A DNA stretch of 64,000 bases from Myoxocephalus aenaeus (taxonomy: Eukaryota; Chordata; Actinopteri; Perciformes; Cottidae), in contig JBAMJR010000006.1 of NCBI GenBank assembly GCA_038501785.1, positions 2,584,501 to 2,648,500 of the forward strand. Reading direction: 5' to 3'. The notes under the pieces were generated by a model. It was not told the origin of the DNA. It made no database searches and saw only the letters and a list, made by a program, of their open reading frames with translations. Below are positions 49,003 through 61,635 of this stretch, piece after piece. The translations under genes were made by a program, and so were the position numbers. Position 1 is the stretch's first letter; every line of letters begins with the position of its first letter.

Positions 49003-51792
49003 TTAAAGCTTTGTGTTGCTGTATGTGTCCTGAAATCAAACAGTTTTTCGCTTTAGTCAAAATGACGTGATTATTTATTTTTTTGAGTTTTACCATTGGA
49101 CCATCCAACTGAAGAGTCAACTGAACATCAGCAGAATATACTCACCACCGATGTCTCGTATCTGGCAAACGATGATGCTCCACGGTGGTCCAGACAGTAG
49201 AGCACAGCGTCATGAACGGAGGCAAAAAGATGCCTCTTAGTCACCGACTCGGAGAAGAAGTCACCAAGCTCTAATTGTTCCACCACAGAGGCTGAAGAGA
49301 AAACAGTTTAAAAGGCACAACATGACCACCACAATGAGCCTCTTCATGTAGCAGAGGAAGTGAGAAAGTGTTCACTCACGTTGACAACCAGCCATGTAGA
49401 TATCTACGTCAATCTCACTGAAGTCCTGGAAAATCTGTCAATAATGTAAATACAGAATATCTATCCTCATCAAAATTGACCACTGAACAAAATCACAATT
49501 CTTTCCAATCAGGTACTACTACTAATCTCACAGTAAATCATCAACGTTAATTTAACTGCAACAGTAAAACTATCCATCATATGTAACTAGAACTTAATAC
49601 ATTCCAATTTCAGATCAGAACTTGCAAAGACTAAATGAAACCAAAATCTGTTTGTCTGTAATGAAGATTTGTCATATTTCTCTTTCTCATGAGAACAATA
49701 GGAATCTCTTTCTTCATTGTGTTTTTACCGTTTACAAATGTATTTATATGTCAGGACCAGATGATTGCAGACCTGTATTTACCTTTCTTATTGTCAACTA
49801 AATCAGTCTATATTAACATTGTAAAATTAGCTGTTAATAAACACATAACTCCCAAACTCTCCTTGTAAAACTCCCATGGCAACCTTTATAAATTGCTTGT
49901 GCTTTTCAAAATGACACTTAAAATATGTATTCAAAGTATTAGACATCTGGATGACCTGAAAGGAAAAGGGTGTTCCTCTAAGGTTTCAAAACAAGTGAAA
50001 ATGTGTTGACAATTTTCAGTTTTGTTTTACGTTTCATTCAGGTCCCTGCTGTACTTACACTTTTCATAGTCTTGATAGCCACTATGTCAATGAAGTTAGC
50101 CGTCGAGAGGTCGATAATGATGGAGTGAATGTCCCAGGTCCACTTGCCCAGGGACCCAAGGGAGACCCGCTCCAGATCGTGACTCAGCGTGTCCTCACTG
50201 CTGGAGCCCAGAGTGGTGGTGTCCCCGTCCTGCAGCTCAGACATCGACCCTAAGCTGGTGCAGTCTGGTTCTCCTCCCTTCAGGTACTCCCACCTGCAGG
50301 GGCCGTCTGGTGTTCGAGGAGTGATCGGGACGACAAACACTGTCCCGTTCTCCCTCTCAGTCCAGCCCTCCTCCTCCTCATCTGTAACAATCCCGTCCAC
50401 GCATGTGTCCCTCCAGCGGCCGGCCTCTTCCTCCACAGAGAACACCGATGCTCCAGACAGCTGTTTAGCGGCCCTCTGAGCCCGTCTCTGCAGAGTGGCA
50501 AGTGAAATAAATGATTCAAACTTCTGGTAGAGTACGTTGACTTGTTGGTAGTTTGGCTTTTAATCACCTACTGTAGCTCTGTCCAGTGTGACAGCATGCA
50601 GGCACTCTTCAGACAACTACTATAACTCAGGACTTTGGTGCCAGTTTTCTAGAGGATAAGTGACCAATAGGCCAAACACCGGAAAAAATAGTGTGGTCCT
50701 TAAAATGTTTTGTACATTTTCTATAAGCAATGGATTGTTTATAGCATACCTCTTTCTTGGCTTGCCTTTTTGCCCGTCTCTCAGCCCTCCTTTCTCTGCG
50801 TCTCTGTTTGGCCTCCTGCCTCCTCTTGTAGATAATCATTTTACTAATGTCAAGCCCACTCTAAATACAGATAAATAAGAAAAATAAAACATCATCTGCA
50901 TCTTATCCAAATATAACAGGGAACAAAAACAAGAAATGATTGCTTTGGTAAAGAAGAAATTTAGAGAGATTAGAGCTGGAATAATAAGTAAATTAACTGA
51001 TTAATTGGTTGACATGAATTGAATCAGCAAGTATTATGATAAAAGATTAAAGGGAATATTTGTGACCTTTTTTGTTTATGTCCTATAAACGGTCGGTTGA
51101 CGTTCGATTGTGTTTTGGCTGACTCGGCTGTATTTATTCAAGCCACAGTATTCGGCTGAAGAAATGCAGCAAGAGAGGCCGAGCAAATTTTCCTTTTAAT
51201 TGTCTCAGTCTGTTTTCACGTAAAAATGCAAAAAGAAGTCTCAACTGTGGTGATTTGATGGTTTTCGTTGTCACATGTATTTGTTTTTTGGACTATTGGT
51301 AAGAAAAGGAATTTGAAGACAAAAACACCTTGGCCATTTTTGACTATTCTCAGGCATTTTCTAGAAATATAATCACCAGATGACTCATTATTAATGAAAA
51401 CTATTCATTAGTTGCAGCCCTAGAGTCAATATAGTATATATTATGAGGGAGAACAAACCTTTTCTTTTAGAGCCTCAAGGTAGAGATCAGCATTGGCGAA
51501 ATATACCGTAGCAGAGGAGCGAAATATAGTAACACCTGGAATCTCTCTCGCCTGCCAAATAGCAAAAAGTCATTAGCTTGTTTTGCAACACAAGAAGCTA
51601 TAATGTATGATTTCCTATATTTCTGTCTCACCTCTCTGTGGGTCTCTATATCCACGTACAGTTCTGTACCTGGAACATTTCCCAGAACGGAGTATGTTGG
51701 CCTGGATGGAATAAAAACACAACATTATCATGTTTGCAATATGATTTGATACCATATTTTGTCTAATCCGGACGTTCTTACTCATATTTTCT

Positions 51793-51883
<91 letters not shown>

Positions 51884-54800
51884 TATGACGCAGATACTGA
51901 AATATACTATGATGAGGTGCAGAGGAGTCTTACAGCTGAGTTCTGAAAATAACAGTCATCAGAGCAAAAATGATTGATGCTGCCAGACCCAGATCCAGAT
52001 TGAGCAACATGGTTGACACCCAAGTGACCAACCACACCACCTGGGGGATGCAGCATGACATTTGTTAGTATGATTATGAAATCAAAACAAGATCATGACA
52101 CATTTCCAGATTCAACACCACAGCAAATTCTGTCGGAGTTGGTGCTTTGAAGATGTTGTTTGTTTAAATGAGTAAAGACTTTCTCACCAGATCGATCTTG
52201 CTGCGTTTCCACAGTGTTACAATGTCAGAGTGCTGCTTGAACATCCCCTTAAGATTTACAAAGACGATTGCTGCAAGGACCGCCTGAAACAAGAACACAC
52301 ACATTTTCACATTATTAATCAGATGTGTACACAGAAGTGTGAATGAGGCAAAACAAACCATTATCATGAATGTTTACTGCAAATCTACAGAACACATGAG
52401 TTGTACAGCATCTGAACCTTTGGCAGCTCCTGGAATAGAGGTCCAAGTTTCAGGATAGTCACCAACACAATGAGAGCTGAGGCCACTCCAGCCATCTGCA
52501 AGAACACCACAAAGGTTGTTTCTGGTTTTATTATCATATTTGTGTTCAAAAAGCATGTTAACTTATTTGTTTGTGCATCAGAAATAGATTATGTCCATCG
52601 TTGGAGAATATCTTGACAGCAGATATTATCTATTACTATATTACTACTATTATGTAGTACTCTAACAACTTTAAAGTCTGGTTTGCAATAATGCATTGAT
52701 GTTGATTAATAGTGTTTAGATACATGATACAAACATCTCTGTGTACAAAACGTTCAGGTACATTACCTTTAGCTAGAATTAGACAGGAGTATTGGTCTCC
52801 CTGAAGTCAATTTCCAATGATAATAATTTGCTGATAAAATGATCTTTTCAGGAAAATGTCTGTAATAGTTTGATGGGCTTTAATGATTAATGCTTATCAA
52901 AACCCTGTACCGTGTTTTAGAGAGGAAAACTTTTGTGTGGCAGATTTTTTTGTAGAGCCTGGGGCAGTTGTTTGTTTGAAATAAATAAAAAGTTATGTTC
53001 ACGTCTGACAAAGTGTCACCACTGTTTTCTTTAAAGTCCATGTTGGCTTGGACTTGTATGTGCATGACACACTAACTAACAAAACTAACTAATTATGTTA
53101 CTGCATAATGCATTTTTTAAGTTAAAAACTACAGTGCATGTTCTAATAGCATCATTTTTGAATTTCTACATAATGTGGTTATGTTTTCTTCAACATCATT
53201 TATTTTTTTACGCTACCTCAATCATCCTTTAATGGGTCATATGCATTGTATTTTTCTTAAGTACTCCTACATGTTACATGTTCACAGTACTTGTTCACAT
53301 GCTGATGTAATGTTTTTACTTCTGTTGCTCACTCACTTGTGTTTTTCCTCCAGTGGTCTCTTGGATGAGACTTCGAGACATGGAGGAGCAGACAGAGAAG
53401 CACTGGAAGAAGCCTCCCACTGCATTACTGAGACCCAGCGCCACCAGCTCCTGCAGCAGGGGGAAGACAAGAAACACAAGCATGAGCAGGAAAATACAGA
53501 GAGAAAGGAACTGGATCTGCAGAATTAAACGGGACTTTAATGAGAGTTGTGGTTTACCTGGTTGCTGTCCACATTGTATCCATGTTTCAGTGCAAATGTT
53601 TTGCCTAGCGAAAAAGATACGGCATAGCCAACCATGGCCAATGCAAAAGCGTCCCCAATAACTTCTCCAAAAAGACTTGCATTTGGTACACTGGGATAAC
53701 TTAGACTGGTTCAAAGGAAATTAGTTAGTACTATCAAGCTTGAAATATGACTCAACAAATAATTACAGCGGTATAACTTGAACCACAATGCTTACCCATT
53801 CGGAATTTCTCCAACAACTGAAATAGTGTAGTTGCTGTTCAAGTGGGTATAGGTTGATATTAATGTCCCCGCCACAATCTAAAGCCATCACAGAAAGCAT
53901 ACAGATCATAAACACAGACAACAACTAAAAGTAAAATTTCACAACACATCAGACCTTCAATAATTACAGATCTGGTGAATCATATGCTAGATGTGAACCT
54001 AATTATTAACCATAAATATCTCCTTTTTGCTGTGAACTGCAAAAAAAATGCAGAGGCCCGGGCACTACTGCTGATTCAGCTGCTAGTCTGTGCTCTTACA
54101 GTGCTGCAACATCAGCAGCTGCATAGAGCACAGAGGTGATAACATAAAGAGAGGCCAGAGTGTGTCCTCTTATCAACTCACTGTGATGAGCTCCACTGGG
54201 ATGGGCACTGGCAGCTTTGGACTGAGAAAAGAGTTGAGCTCCTTGGCTGAAATTAGAAACACCATGGACACAGCACTGACCAACAGTGTGGGAAGATGAG
54301 TGTGTGGCAGCAACATGCAAACATCCTTCAGAGTCTAAAAATGGAGTAAGTAAAAGCAGGAGATGGTTAAAGCTTCCTACTGTACACATTAAAACGCAAA
54401 TGCTTCACTGCACACTACTGATAGTTTTAGTCAGAATTCAGTATGACATTACATATCCACATAGTTAACTTATTCACCAATCTATAATTCAGACTTATCT
54501 TAAAATAATTACAACATTTTGATTGTCATACATTCTTGCTTTTAGTTTTTGAAACATTGTTGTGACCTGGTGCCCTATTGGTTGACAGATTTAATTGATC
54601 CCTGACATCCTGTTTCAAGCCTGAAGTGCACCACAGCTCTGTCCCCAAAACTACATTCAGTTGTTATGCACCTGGACAAACTCCCAGAAAACTGCAGGTC
54701 TGCTGCAACTCTCAGTTATTATAAATCACGGCTGAAAACTCTTCTGTTTGCTCCTGGTATTTATAAAATAAAAGTATTATGCATTTCTTTCACTGTACTG

Positions 54801-56612
54801 TAACTTTTATTTTAACTCCTGTCTTATTCTAATTGAGCTTGTTTTAATTTACTATTCAATTCTAGCAGAAATTGGTTATATAAATAAATTTGAATCTCAG
54901 ACCTCATCTAAGTCTTGAGTGGCTTGGTGCACAAGGGACCAAGTCCTCAAAATGGTTTAATGAAGAAGGAGAAATGAGAGAAAATGAGGCTCGCTCACAT
55001 TTGTCAAATCAAATGATGCCTTCATATCAGACATTAAAGCATCATATTCAAATAATGTTTTATGAGGTCCATATTTTGTTTTAAATAGTCAAGTTTCATC
55101 ACTCTTGTGTCTCTCAGGTCCTGTTTTGTTGTGAAGCGATTATGTGTTTTTTTATGTAACTACATATTTATATTATCTTGTATTAGAGATTATGTATCTC
55201 AAGGGACGTCGTGGTAAATAAAGATTCAATGAAAGTTAACCTGAGGAACACACACACACTCTTTTGTAAATATTACTTTTGTAATTATGACGTTATGATG
55301 AGATCAGTGCTGGTGTATCAACAAAAACACAGCAATCAGAACCAAATACTTGACAGTACTCACATACACCAGTAACAAGGGACCACTAAACCGTGCTGGT
55401 GAAACTCCAAAGATGTGCTTGAGTTGTGCCACCACAGCGTGGGCTGCCGCTGCTGTTGTGTAAGCTCGCACCAGAGGTTCAGACAAGTATGTCCCCACAA
55501 ATCCAAACTTTACCAAACCCAGTACCACCTATGCAAACGATAATTTATGTGAATGAGTATTGGCAGCTGTAAAAACGGAATACAACATTCTGATTTATGT
55601 GGGCTGCTGTGTCCTGACCTGAATAAGTCCTCCTAGGACCGTAGTAGCAGCCGCCACCTGCACCCTGTAAGAGTCCCTGGCAGCGATGTCTACCTCTGCA
55701 GTGACGTTGGTCCCATTTGTTATGAGGAAAGCCGAGTCTGGAGCAAGTCTCTCCGTCACACTGCCCACCATGATGCTGAGCACAGTAAATGTACCTGAAC
55801 ACAATGAAAGATAGCAGCACATATCATTACGGAGGTTATAATGGCTACAGTTACAAGGTCTCTCTCTCTTTTTAGTTACCAATGGAGATATGACGTGATG
55901 TTCCGAAAAAGAAATAGATCAACGCTGGATAGAGGGACGAGTAGAGCCCAAATACAGGAGGCACAGAAGCCAGCAATGCATATGCCAAACCTGTGAAAAA
56001 CAGAAGTTCTGTTACACCTGACTCAGCTTACTCATGAATATTTGTATGAAACATTTTTACTCTAGTATTACTGGCACACAAAAAGTTAATAAAACATGTC
56101 TAGGCAAAATATTGCTCCTGAGTCAAAATGGATATTTACTCGACGATGATTGGCTATTGGCATACCTTGTGGCAGGTGCATTATGCCCACGCTGATGCCA
56201 GCGATGAGGTCTGGCATGCCATAGTCCCAGATGGAGTACTTGGGCAGCCAGTACAACACAGGCAAGCTGCTCATCACACTTTGTTTCAGTCTGGGTACTG
56301 TACATCTGGAAGAGATTTGAAGGATACGCAGAAGTCTTTTATTGGCTGATATCTTAAAGCATACATTTACTGAAAATGTTTCTCTGGTTGACTTTGACAA
56401 CAAGATCAAACATGACAACTACAAAAGAGTAAGATTCAAAGTTACAAGATCAAGCCATTACATTTGCCTTACCTGAAGGAGTCTTTAAGGTGTTCAGTTA
56501 GAGAAGGGTGAGTGTCAGAGTATGTTTTTCTCTGCGTTACCTCTTCCAGTCTCTCCTCATCAAGCACTTCCCGCTCCACTCTGTATTTCCCAAGTCTGCG
56601 TGTAGAGTCCAT
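49003..56612 (-). CDS. slc26a6: SLC26A6-type anion exchanger, 19 coding exons, 813 aa
   Basis: This is a plasma-membrane exchanger of chloride, bicarbonate, oxalate and sulfate. In fish kidney and gut the family serves salt and acid-base handling. Exons (minus): 56612-56473, 56305-56166, 55990-55880, 55794-55619, 55528-55364, 54334-54182, 53878-53796, 53705-53558, 53450-53337, 52495-52418, 52283-52188, 52040-51934, 51701-51632, 51551-51459, 50860-50750, 50487-50059, 49434-49380, 49291-49146, 49029-49003. They sum to 2442 nt. Visible are the N-terminal LPVLYWLPKY and MHLPQG motifs, glycosylation sites NGT/NVT in the loop of exon 4, VTYLSEPLVR-like TYLSEPLVRAYTTAAA, and SNAVGGFFQCF. A STAS domain follows from about residue 530, with a long acidic insert in the 429-nt exon. 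The C-terminal segment KRHLFASVHDAV is typical of SLC26A6. The protein ends TKL, a class I PDZ ligand. Teleosts have several slc26a6 copies, and I cannot say which this is. Confidence 0.87.
50971..51422. mobile_element. hAT-like MITE (TAGAGCTGCAA family) in a slc26a6 intron
   Basis: It begins TAGAGCTGGAATAA and ends TTGCAGCCCTA, which are imperfect inverted ends of a common fish hAT-type family. Target duplications are not convincing. It lies in the intron between exons 50860-50750 and 51551-51459. A shorter relative lies at about 60790-61038. Confidence 0.5.
51795..51882 (+). repeat. (CA)n microsatellite in a slc26a6 intron
   Basis: About 43 CA units with one CATACA interruption near 51827, in the intron between exons 51701-51632 and 52040-51934. 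Confidence 0.97.
54600..55225 (+). repeat. Decayed LINE 3' fragments in a slc26a6 intron
   Basis: The stretch around 54640-54760 encodes broken peptide pieces resembling a fish LINE C-terminus (DKLPENCRSAATL, then LKTLLFAPG). A second tail-like motif, CTCAAGGGACGTCGTGG then TAAATAAAGA, occurs near 55198-55222. Both are heavily decayed. The intron is 54335-55363. Confidence 0.4.
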
Positions 56613-57550
56613 TGAGCTGAATCTGTCAATATCTGTGCAACTTCAATGGTTTTACTCTTTTAATATGCAGTAAAGGGGATTTATGCCAAAGACTTCACGA
56701 CAAACGTTTCACCAAACTGACAAGAGGACAATTGTATCTGCATATGTACATCATATTGCCGAATGATTAACTATAGTCAGGACATTGTGGGCAGAGCCTC
56801 TTCATGACAATGATGGATGACCGGAAGAAGGAAAGGATGTAATTATAATCTTAAAGTGGAAAAAATATTAACTCTGTTGAATTTCAATGGATGTTTGACA
56901 GGTATTTTCCCATTCTTCCTGGTCTTTTTTTTCCCCATTCCCTTGCAAAAGTAAAGCTAATGAACCATGAAATGTCACCTTTAGCTCAAATTATATTGGT
57001 CAAGCGAGTCTTTATGAGGGCCTTTATTCTTAATATTCTTATTATTGTTGGTACAACAATAATAAGAATTTTATGAATCAAACTTATGATTTTATGAATC
57101 AAACTTAATAGATAAGGTCTGATTTGTGTGGGCATGCAGTATACTGGGCCTTTAAGAGAGTGCTGTCATGAAATCTGAATCCGAGCCGGGAGCAATGTTT
57201 CATTTCAGCCATTCCAGAGCTGCAGGCACGTGACGAGGCAAACAAAGTGGAACAAAGAATGACTTTAATCACACAGTACAACGTAATGCCAATGAGTCAA
57301 ATAAAGAATGTAAATATTATTCTCAATATTTGTCACAATCGTGGCTTAAAAACAAACAAAGGTAGGTTTCCTGACCACTCAAACCCTTCTGACCTACTTG
57401 CTGTCTATTTTGGGTTAGCAGCTCAGAGGGCCACAGCGGTGGAGGGGGTGCATATCTTTGTCTCTTGCAAGAGCTCAGACCCTCTTCAACACCCCTGACT
57501 GACGCATTCAACAACACATGAAAAACATGGATGTTTACTTGTCTTTTTAG
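56613..57550. other. Shared upstream region of slc26a6 and kbtbd12
   Basis: This is the space between two divergent genes, about 0.9 kb. It includes a perfect 15-bp palindrome at 57036-57068 and a 21-bp tandem duplication at 57069-57107. A CACGTGAC motif near 57228 may be an E-box. No TATA box is clear for either gene. A reading frame at 57247-57498 has no known motif. Confidence 0.45.
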
Positions 57551-57581
57551 ACCAAAGAGAGCAGAGGAACTGGAGACTATG
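57550..57581 (+). other. Probable 5' UTR exon of kbtbd12
   Basis: A polypyrimidine TTTTTAG acceptor-like or start context precedes a short purine-rich stretch ending in a GTAAGG donor at 57582. The next acceptor is at 58041-58042, before the ATG exon. Its use as an exon is inferred. Confidence 0.35.
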
Positions 57582-58131
57582 GTAAGGCTTTTACACGTGA
57601 ATGCTGTACGATGTGAACAGATGTAGTGCTAACGAGTGCACATGTTATTTGGACAATGGTGAATTTTGCTAGTATTTATTATATCCAAAGCTAATTAGAT
57701 ATTATGCTTAAATGTGAAGTCCATGGACATATTTTTACAGGTTTGCCATTACTTTAGCCATAATAGAGATGTGGTTTTGTATTATTTAAATATGCTCTAC
57801 ATTGATTTCTTATGGTTAATCAAGTAAAACAATAGTACTTAATTCTCGTATTAAAATTTTTCACGTATTCGATTTTCAGGACACTAAGATTACCAAATGA
57901 CCATACATAAAAAGTTGATTTAACTAGCAGTTACAGCATTACAAGTACATTTCACACAAGGATTTGCTTATTAAACTGCTATTTGATGACATTCATTGCT
58001 GCTATGTATTTGTTTCTGGGGGTTTTTTCTTTGTTTTTTCAGAGACAAAGTCCTGACCAAGTTGTTCAGAGTGCATAAAACGTACTGTGCAACTTTTTAA
58101 ATATCATCGTTTCTAAAGAAGTTGAGGCAAA

Positions 58132-60432
58132 ATGGATTTTACGGCCAAACATGGGCTGGTGCTGCTCAACCAGCTGAGGAAGATGAGGGAGGGTGAGCAT
58201 CTGACAGATGTGGTGCTGGTTGCTGAGGGCATCAGCTTTCCATGCCATCGGGTCGTTCTGGCTGCCTTCAGCCCATACTTCCGTGTAATGTTCACATGCG
58301 GCTTGCGTGAGTGCAACAACAGAGAAATATTCCTGCATGACACCCCTGCAGACAGCCTGGCCCTCCTCTTGAACTACATGTACTGCTCCGATCTTCCTCT
58401 CACCAACGCCAATGTACAAGGCATCTCTATTGCCGCTTTTCTCCTGCAGATGGATGACGTCTTCACTCGCTGCCAGCAGCACATGACTGAGAACATGGAC
58501 GCCTCCAACTGCCTTGGTGTGTATTACTTTGCCCGTGACCTTGGTGCAGAAGAACTGGCTGACCATGCTCAGCGCTTCCTGCGGCAGCACTTTGACCAAG
58601 TCTGCCAAAATGAGGAGGTCTTGGAGCTGGAGGCCCATCAGCTGGGAAAGCTCCTGACTTCTGATGACCTCAATGTTTCACAAGAAGAGACCATCCTGGA
58701 TGTTGTCCTACGCTGGGTCAAACACAGCACTCTGATGGATGGAGAGGTTCGTGTTCTGCACCTTCCAGAGCTCCTGAGAAAGGTCCGTCTGCCACTGATA
58801 AATCCTGACTATTTAAGAGAGGCAAAGAAAAGAAACACGGCTATCCTGGCAGATGCTGAATGTCTAGAGATTCTCAATCAAGCCTTGGAGGCCACAGCGA
58901 TGCATCCCTCAGCTGCACCACGCAAACTAAAGCTGCGGTACGGCATGGAGACCACAGATCTGCTGCTCTGTGTTGGAAACGACGGTGACGGGATCAGGTC
59001 AAGATACGGCAACTATACCGAGCGCAGCTTTTGCTATGCCCCATCCACAGGCCGAATCTACTACATAACTTCCCCTCGCTATGCGGAGGCTCTGGGGTAC
59101 GTGTGTGCCGGGGTTGTAACTGAAAGAAATGACATTATAGTGGCAGGAGAGGTAGGTGCACGAAGAATGGCCCGACAGAAGGACATGCATGTTGAGATTT
59201 ACAGGTAAGGTATTAGATGACACACTGGATAACTCTGTATTTGCGCGCACACAGATGACACTGATTGTTATCTTGGGTTGTCAGGTACAAAGTAGAGGCC
59301 CAAGGAAGCTGGGAGTGCCTGACGTCAGCTGAGTACCGTGATTCATACGCTCTGGGGTCACTGGGTGACACTCTGTACCTGCTGGGTGGGCAGATGAAGC
59401 TGAAGAACCAGTTTCTCATCACTAACTGTGTGGAGCGATGGTCTCTGCAAGGAGGACCCTGGCGCAGTGCAGCACCCCTGCCGATACCTTTAGCCTATCA
59501 CAGCGTGGTCAGAGTGAAAGATCGCCTTTATGTGATGGGTGGTCGAACCCCACAGGTGATGTGAAAACATATTTACACGAGTTAACTTCTCAGCAATTAC
59601 TGTGAAACCTAGAGAATCAGACGTCAACACATTTAATAAGCTCAGTGTCTGTGTGTGACTCCTCTCTGACTGCACCTGCTCTGTCACACACTCTCTCCCC
59701 TTCAACCATCCAGTCATACCGGACGGATGATGAGCCCGACCGTCTTAGTAACCGCCTCCTGGAGTATGATCCAAACACAAACAAGTGGACAGAGCTACGT
59801 CCTATGCAGTACTCAAAGTACCGCAGCAGTGCTGTTGTAGTCAATGACGAAATTTTTGTGATGGGTAATATATGTTTTTTTTTTTTCTTGGAACGCAGCT
59901 ATTGTGACAATCCTGATACATCAATGTTTTTTTCATAAGGATTCTATTTATTTATTTTTACTATTTTGCAGGGGGTATCGGCTGTGAGGGTGTGGATCGT
60001 GGACAATCCCGCCGCTGCCTCGATGCTGTAGAGATCTACAACCCAGATGGAGATTGTTGGAGGGATGGACCTCCTCTCCCATCTGCACAACTCTCACTGC
60101 GCACCAATGCCTCAAACGCAGGAGTGGTGGGAGGCAAGATCTATGTATGTGGATACTACAAAGGAGCAGGTAATAAAAGAATAGTCATATCTAATAAATG
60201 AAGAGTTTGAAAGATGACTCCAAGGTACTACATTACCCATTCTGTTTCTTAACTACCTTCAGATCGTCATGATAATATAACAAAAGACATTCTGGAGCTG
60301 GACCCACGGAAGAACCGGTGGACTGTGATGGCTCGGCACGCTCTGATGCATGACAACTATGACGTCTGTTTAGTGGCAAATCTCAACCCACGGGGACTCA
60401 TGTCCCCTCCTGCAGACTTGGTTAAAGAGTGA
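58132..60432 (+). CDS. kbtbd12: BTB-BACK-Kelch protein KBTBD12, 5 coding exons, 620 aa
   Basis: It is a probable Cullin-3 substrate adaptor of the BTB-Kelch class; its substrates are unknown. Coding exons: 58132-59204 (the exon opens at 58043 after a TTTTTTCAG acceptor), 59285-59555, 59714-59864, 59972-60169, 60263-60432. They sum to 1863 nt; human KBTBD12 is about 623 aa. Domains in order: BTB at about 20-130 (LVLLNQLRKMREGEHLTDVV onward, with FPCHRVVLAAFSPYF), BACK at about 135-240 (MDASNCLGVYYFARDLGAEEL), then Kelch blades including GGIGC and ALGSLGDTLYLLGGQ. KLRYGMETTDLLLC and the end LNPRGLMSPPADLV match the vertebrate family closely. A non-coding first exon probably ends at 57581 (GTAAGG donor). 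It is head-to-head with slc26a6 and tail-to-tail with iho1. Confidence 0.95.
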
Positions 60433-60789
60433 CACACCTGTCAGATCAAGTCAAAGTCTGTGTCGGAGAATTAGCGAAGGCAATTAATTATTAATTATCA
60501 ATGCACTTATTGCTGGGCCAACGGCATTACTATTTTCAAGTGAAAAGGTTTTACTGCCCTATATTCTGCTACGGTTAGTGATTTGCACATTGTTATGAGA
60601 GATTTTCATGTCAATGAGAATAGAACGATTGTTTGTAAATGCAGTGTTTGCTATTGTTAATCTTAAAAGAGAATCTTAATCTGCAGAGAATGATCATCGG
60701 AATCTTGCTGCTGTGTGGGACATAGCATTATCAGGTAAACCCCAAAAAGTATCTGTTGACATTAACCAGACATACATTATAGTTATAAT

Positions 60790-61038
60790 TAGAGCTGCAA
60801 CGATTAGTCGATTGACAGGAAATTAAATCAACATAATCATTTCAGTCATATTTCAAGCAAAAATACTGAACCACATTGGAGTCCAGCTTTTCAAAACAAA
60901 GAAACTGAAGACATCACAGTGGCCTCTGAGAACATTTGAATGCAATCTGTTGACTATTTCTTAACATATCATAGAGTAGCTAACCAATAACAGATTAACC
61001 ACAAAATAATGTGCACATTAAATGATAATGTAGCTCAA
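60790..61038. mobile_element. hAT-like MITE relic in the 3' UTR of kbtbd12
   Basis: It starts TAGAGCTGCAACGATTAG and ends in a degenerate inverse (AATGTAGCTCAA). This is the same family as the copy at 50971-51422. It precedes the likely kbtbd12 poly(A) signals (AATAAA near 61122-61136). Confidence 0.4.
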
Positions 61039-61635
61039 ATTATTATTATGGACTCTGAAACAAAATTATACCAAGATGCTTGTAAAGTATTTGATTTGTT
61101 TATTGCAGGGTAAAGATCTATAATAAATAAAATAAATTTACAGAATATACATATCAATCCATTGTTTGTTTTGTGTAATGCTTGCTAAAGCATAGTAATG
61201 TCTTCTGCTAATAAACATGCACCTTAACAGTTATGGAGCACGGCTGACTATTTAAAAAAAAGTTTATATTTAATCAAATCTAGAGTATAAATACAGAAAA
61301 AATTAATAAAAAAAATAAATTAAGGGACAGTTAAGTGAACAATATGCATTTTTGTTTTTCAGCTGAATAACTGTTAATATGTTATAGTATTTATGTCAGT
61401 CTGTCCTAAACATACTTATCATGAGTACATTTTAGACCCCTCAACAGCTCTTCCACCACAACTATAAAACAATAAACATTCATCAATGTTTTCATTCTTC
61501 AAAAAACTGAATAACTCTACAACAAATATAACATAGTAAGTAACAAGTAATGATAAATATCACAATAAACAGTTCCAGCTTTTACTCCGAACATAAGAGC
61601 ACAGATGCGTCACCCTTGAATCCTTTACTCGGCCT

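Noticed and set aside
58066..58638. 190-aa reading frame on the minus strand
   Set aside because: It is fully antisense to the first coding exon of kbtbd12, whose BTB/BACK protein is clear. No family motif is present, and the openness comes from the codon bias of the sense strand.
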